DNA of 7,170 nucleotides from Alphaproteobacteria bacterium (GTDB lineage Bacteria > Pseudomonadota > Alphaproteobacteria > RF32 > CAG-239), in the NCBI GenBank assembly GCA_017650255.1, contig JAGCFG010000029.1, positions 1 to 7,170 of the forward strand, written 5' to 3'. The position numbers and the translations under genes are program-made. Of the stretch, positions 5,599-7,170 are shown one piece after another. Numbering within the stretch: position 1 is the first letter of the stretch; the number at the start of each line of letters is the position of its first letter. Below the pieces are notes generated by a model that ran no database searches, had not been told where the DNA came from, and was given only the letters and a program-made list of their open reading frames with translations.

Positions 5599-5976
5599 AT
5601 GCTAACGATTCAAATCATAGCGGTTGTTTTGATTTTGGCAATCGCTTATAAAAAAGAAATCGTTGCGCTCTTCAAAAAAGCCGGAGAACGCATCGAAGAA
5701 AAATCACAAGAAAACGCTGAGGCTTCCGCGCCGGCCAAGAAGAAAAAATCAGAGGTGAAAAAATTTCTCAACTCAATCGACTTTTTGAGTGATGAGACCA
5801 AGAGATTTCTTCGCATCCTCTGCGGTGTAATCATCAGCGTTGCAGTGCTTATTGCAATCTTCCTCATCTGCCACCTCCTTTTTCCCGGAGGTGCCGGATA
5901 CGCGGTGGGCAGTGTTATAGACGTTGTCCTCATAATTCTCGGCATAACATTTGTTGTCGAGGAAATGGATTGGTAA
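5599..5976 (+). CDS. Small three-helix membrane protein, paralogue 3, co-transcribed with SPFH gene
   Basis: This 125-aa protein is the third member of the local family. Helix 1 (2-17) ends in ILAIAYKKEIVALFKK. A longer, very charged linker (about 25-70) contains an Ala/Pro/Lys stretch, ASAPAKKKKSEVKK. Helix 2 (about 71-94) contains FLIC, as in paralogue 1 (AVFLICIC). It is followed by FPGGAGYAVGSVIDVV (95-110) and helix 3, then an acidic tail EEMDW. Paralogue 1 has the matching IPGEAGYFVGGILDVF, so 1 and 3 are closer in their C-terminal halves, while 1 and 2 are closer at the N-terminus. There is no promoter copy or Shine-Dalgarno site. The leader is a repeated AAAAACT followed by AAAAAATT. 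Co-transcription with the SPFH gene suggests the two proteins work together. The function is unknown. Confidence 0.85.
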   Translation: MLTIQIIAVVLILAIAYKKEIVALFKKAGERIEEKSQENAEASAPAKKKKSEVKKFLNSIDFLSDETKRFLRILCGVIISVAVLIAIFLICHLLFPGGAGYAVGSVIDVVLIILGITFVVEEMDW

Positions 5977-6008
5977 AAAAAAGACCACCCCTCAGGGTGG
6001 TTTTTTTT
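5975..6008. terminator. Bidirectional terminator ending the SPFH unit
   Basis: ACCACCC (5984-5990) pairs with GGGTGGT (5995-6001) around a CTCA loop. Eight T (6001-6008) follow on the + strand. Eight A (5975-5982) precede it and give a T run, after one C, on the minus strand. It can stop transcription from both sides, which fits a convergent gene beyond it. The stem matches that of the terminator at 4056. Confidence 0.88.
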
Positions 6009-6025
6009 GAATCAATAACAATCAA

Positions 6026-6160
6026 TCAGTCGTCATCATCTTTAACTCTGCGCATTGCATCTTCCAATAAATCGCGCTCAGCCACTTTGTCCCAGCCATA
6101 TACCCAGACCTCAAAAAACCACAACAAAATTCTTAATGGAATACTAATTATAAATAGCAA
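6026..6160 (-). CDS. Possible very small membrane protein (about 44 aa), start uncertain
   Basis: On the minus strand a frame is open from 6169 to a TGA at 6026-6028. The product reads as a real protein: a hydrophobic stretch LLFIISIPLRILLWFFEVWVYGW, then an amphipathic charged helix (DKVAERDLLEDAMRRV), then an acidic end KDDDD. The choice of TTG at 6158-6160 as start is a guess: there is no ATG before residue 39 and no clear Shine-Dalgarno site. An in-frame TAG at 6170-6172 closes the frame upstream. It therefore could be a non-ATG small protein or the surviving 3' end of a decayed gene. The stop lies 18 bases from the terminator at 5975-6008, which works in this direction too; that is the best support. 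The family is not recognised. Confidence 0.4.
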   Translation of the reverse strand: MLFIISIPLRILLWFFEVWVYGWDKVAERDLLEDAMRRVKDDDD

Positions 6161-6172
6161 CAGCTTGTACTA

Positions 6173-6460
6173 TTCAAACTTTCTACGCAATAAGAAACAG
6201 AAAATTCAATAAATGGATAACTATAAATGTTTTTGTTTTGTTTCTTTTATTAATTTGAAAGTATGAAAGCCTTCATGTCTTAAGAAAAATAAATATGCAA
6301 GTAAAGAGCAAAACCCGCAAATTACAGGTAATTATAATCATTAAAAACGCAAAAGTTTATAAAACGTTTGACGAGAGAGCAGGGGGATGATCAAAAACAT
6401 GATATAACCAGTTGTTTTTGCAAATTTTCTGAATATTTTATAAAAAAACAAAAAAAGTTC
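6173..6460. other. AT-rich stretch with no supported gene
   Basis: No frame on either strand has both a plausible start and protein-like composition. The only structure seen is weak: a 5-bp hairpin ATGAA-AGCC-TTCAT at 6263-6276 and scattered A or T runs. It lies between the possible small minus-strand gene and the tRNA promoter and may be decayed sequence or the leader of that gene. Confidence 0.6.
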
Positions 6461-6489
6461 TTGCATTTATTTTATTTTTGGCTTATGAA
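6461..6489 (+). promoter_or_regulatory. Probable promoter of tRNA-Gln
   Basis: TTGCAT (6461-6466), a 17-base spacer and TATGAA (6484-6489) lie about 42 bases before the tRNA. Both boxes are imperfect, but the spacing is ideal and a promoter is needed here. It lacks the inverted repeat of the 3677/4117/4587 family. Confidence 0.5.
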
Positions 6490-6530
6490 ATTCTTTGTTC
6501 TCGTTTTTATGAGAATGTTACCACATATGT

Positions 6531-6605
6531 TGGGGCGTCGCCAAGTGGTAAGGCATCGGCTTTTGGTGCCGACATTCGTTGGTTCGAATCCAGCCGCCCC
6601 AGCCA
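6531..6605 (+). tRNA. tRNA-Gln (anticodon TTG)
   Basis: A complete cloverleaf can be folded. The acceptor stem is TGGGGCG with CGCCCCA. The anticodon stem TCGGC/GCCGA encloses loop TTTTGGT with anticodon TTG at 6563-6565. The T arm is GTTGG-TTCGAAT-CCAGC. Discriminator G6602 is followed by an encoded CCA at 6603-6605. It reads CAA glutamine codons, and CAG by wobble. It stands alone with its own terminator. Confidence 0.97.
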
Positions 6606-6613
6606 CAGCAGAT

Positions 6614-6639
6614 AAGCCACCTTTTGAGGTGGCTTTTTT
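6614..6639 (+). terminator. Terminator of tRNA-Gln
   Basis: A perfect 9-bp stem AAGCCACCT/AGGTGGCTT with a TTTG loop and a run of six T begins 9 bases after the CCA end. The minus strand lacks a T run, so it works in one direction. Confidence 0.93.
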
Positions 6640-6665
6640 CTTTATTTTGCAAGGCTTTCAGGCTA

Positions 6666-6715
6666 GTCCGTGTAAGTCAAATTAAAAACAGCCTCTCCCC
6701 GCCATTTACACGGAC
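6666..6715. repeat. 10-bp inverted repeat around a 30-base core
   Basis: GTCCGTGTAA (6666-6675) and TTACACGGAC (6706-6715) are perfect inverted copies. The core is asymmetric, with an A-rich left half and a C-rich right half. No direct repeat flanks it (TCAGGCTA against CGGTTATA). It is not a terminator, as no T run follows on either strand. It could be an operator pair, a long-loop RNA hairpin, or the fused ends of a deleted insertion sequence. Confidence 0.6.
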
Positions 6716-6775
6716 CGGTTATAGCAAGTTTACTTATTTTTCAATGAGTTATAAGAAATGCAGTCCCAAAGAGTA

Positions 6776-7170
6776 TTATTTCACTACCTTCTCAATAAAA
6801 GGTAATGTATTTGCAATATCATAAATATTTTTAATAACCTTTCCATTGTGGCAATGGAAAGGAACAGTAAAAGCACCTGAGTATGAACGTTTCCCTTCAA
6901 TTATGGGTATGTAAATATCATCAGTATCCTCTATACTGTAATCTAAAGAACTTCGTGCAAGTTGAGAGCATGTATCAAATTCATTATATAACGACATTGG
7001 TGCATACCGCACTGCAAACAAAATCAATTTTGCGGCAATAGCATTTAAACAATTTTCTAATGTAGCTAAATGAAAATTATTCAGACTATCATGTTTTAAT
7101 TGCGTATATGCATGATACCATGGGAGAGATTGTGTTGTTTCTTTACTATTCCAATTCAAAAAAGGACAAC
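6776..7170 (-). CDS. Unrecognised protein, 3' end only; weak HEPN-like character
   Basis: The minus-strand frame is open from the window edge to a TAA at 6776-6778, with 130 residues visible. The start lies beyond the window. A TTG within the frame at 7157-7159 is not needed as a start, since the frame continues upstream as CPFL. The visible part begins with NWNSKETTQSLPWYHAYTQLKHD. A helical stretch NFHLATLENCLNAIAAKLILF follows, and a less regular half ends YDIANTLPFIEKVVK. An aromatic-rich YxxLKHD segment followed by a long Ala/Leu helix recalls HEPN-like helical proteins found near toxin or defence genes, but the resemblance is from memory and I do not name a family. It has no membrane segment or signal. 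Composition is more AT-rich than the ABC operon. It is on the far side of a tRNA, a common place for acquired genes. Confidence 0.8.
   Translation of the reverse strand, partial: CPFLNWNSKETTQSLPWYHAYTQLKHDSLNNFHLATLENCLNAIAAKLILFAVRYAPMSLYNEFDTCSQLARSSLDYSIEDTDDIYIPIIEGKRSYSGAFTVPFHCHNGKVIKNIYDIANTLPFIEKVVK

Noticed and set aside
5599..5976. Paralogue 3 as an NfeD-type partner of the SPFH protein
   Set aside because: NfeD proteins end in a soluble OB-fold domain. This protein ends in a membrane helix with a five-residue acidic tail, and it shares its motifs with the two neighbours instead.
6147..6152. Perfect TATAAT on the minus strand
   Set aside because: It lies inside the possible small minus-strand gene, its only -35 candidate (TTGAAT) is 19 bases away, and no start codon suits a transcript from there.
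5970..6212. 80-codon + strand frame after paralogue 3
   Set aside because: It begins inside the last codons of that gene and reads through the hairpin terminator. Its product is low-complexity and Ser/Asn-rich, and the opposite strand is more protein-like.
6263..6276. Hairpin ATGAA-AGCC-TTCAT
   Set aside because: Only five base pairs with no T run and no copy elsewhere in the window; expected by chance in AT-rich DNA.
6583..6605. tRNA 3' end as one border of an integrated element in this window
   Set aside because: No second copy of the tRNA 3' end is visible between 6606 and 7170 and no integrase gene is present, so integration cannot be claimed from this window.
6368..6824. Two + strand frames across the tRNA region
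   Set aside because: Both run through the tRNA-Gln gene and its terminator, and neither product looks like a protein family.

Overview
The window is AT-rich. Its lipoproteins have clear lipoboxes, it carries a LivF-type ABC ATPase, and its tRNA has an encoded CCA end. Together these point to a Gram-negative bacterium. An AT-rich, perhaps host-associated, proteobacterium is my best guess, but nothing here fixes the lineage. No phage structural genes, transposases or CRISPR repeats are visible.

Region 1 (1-3660, + strand) is the 3' part of an ABC-transporter operon. It holds the end of a periplasmic binding protein of the Leu/Ile/Val-binding (type I) fold, a LivF-like ATPase, then two more full-length binding lipoproteins of the same fold. 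It ends at a strong intrinsic terminator. These genes are closely spaced, and the three complete ones have good Shine-Dalgarno sites. Three related binding proteins around one ATPase suggest a transporter that has multiplied its receptors.

Region 2 (3661-6008, + strand) is the unusual part. It contains three small membrane proteins of one unnamed family (96, 109 and 125 aa) and one SPFH/prohibitin-like protein (299 aa). The first two small genes and the SPFH gene each have their own copy of a nearly identical promoter. In each copy a perfect 7-7-7 inverted repeat (GACAAAT-N7-ATTTGTC) lies between, and overlaps, the -35 and -10 positions. The SPFH gene and the third small gene form a two-gene unit. 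Each of the three transcription units ends in its own hairpin terminator. None of the four genes has a Shine-Dalgarno site, unlike region 1. This looks like a small private regulon for a membrane assembly made of an SPFH scaffold and several variant three-helix partners. That function is inference.

Region 3 (6009-6640) holds a possible very small minus-strand membrane protein that would share a bidirectional terminator with region 2. It is followed by an AT-rich stretch with no supported gene, then tRNA-Gln(TTG) with its own promoter and terminator.

Region 4 (6641-7170) has a 10-bp inverted repeat around a 30-base core, perhaps a mobile-element scar. It is followed by the 3' end of an unrecognised minus-strand gene that runs off the window and faintly recalls HEPN-like helical proteins.
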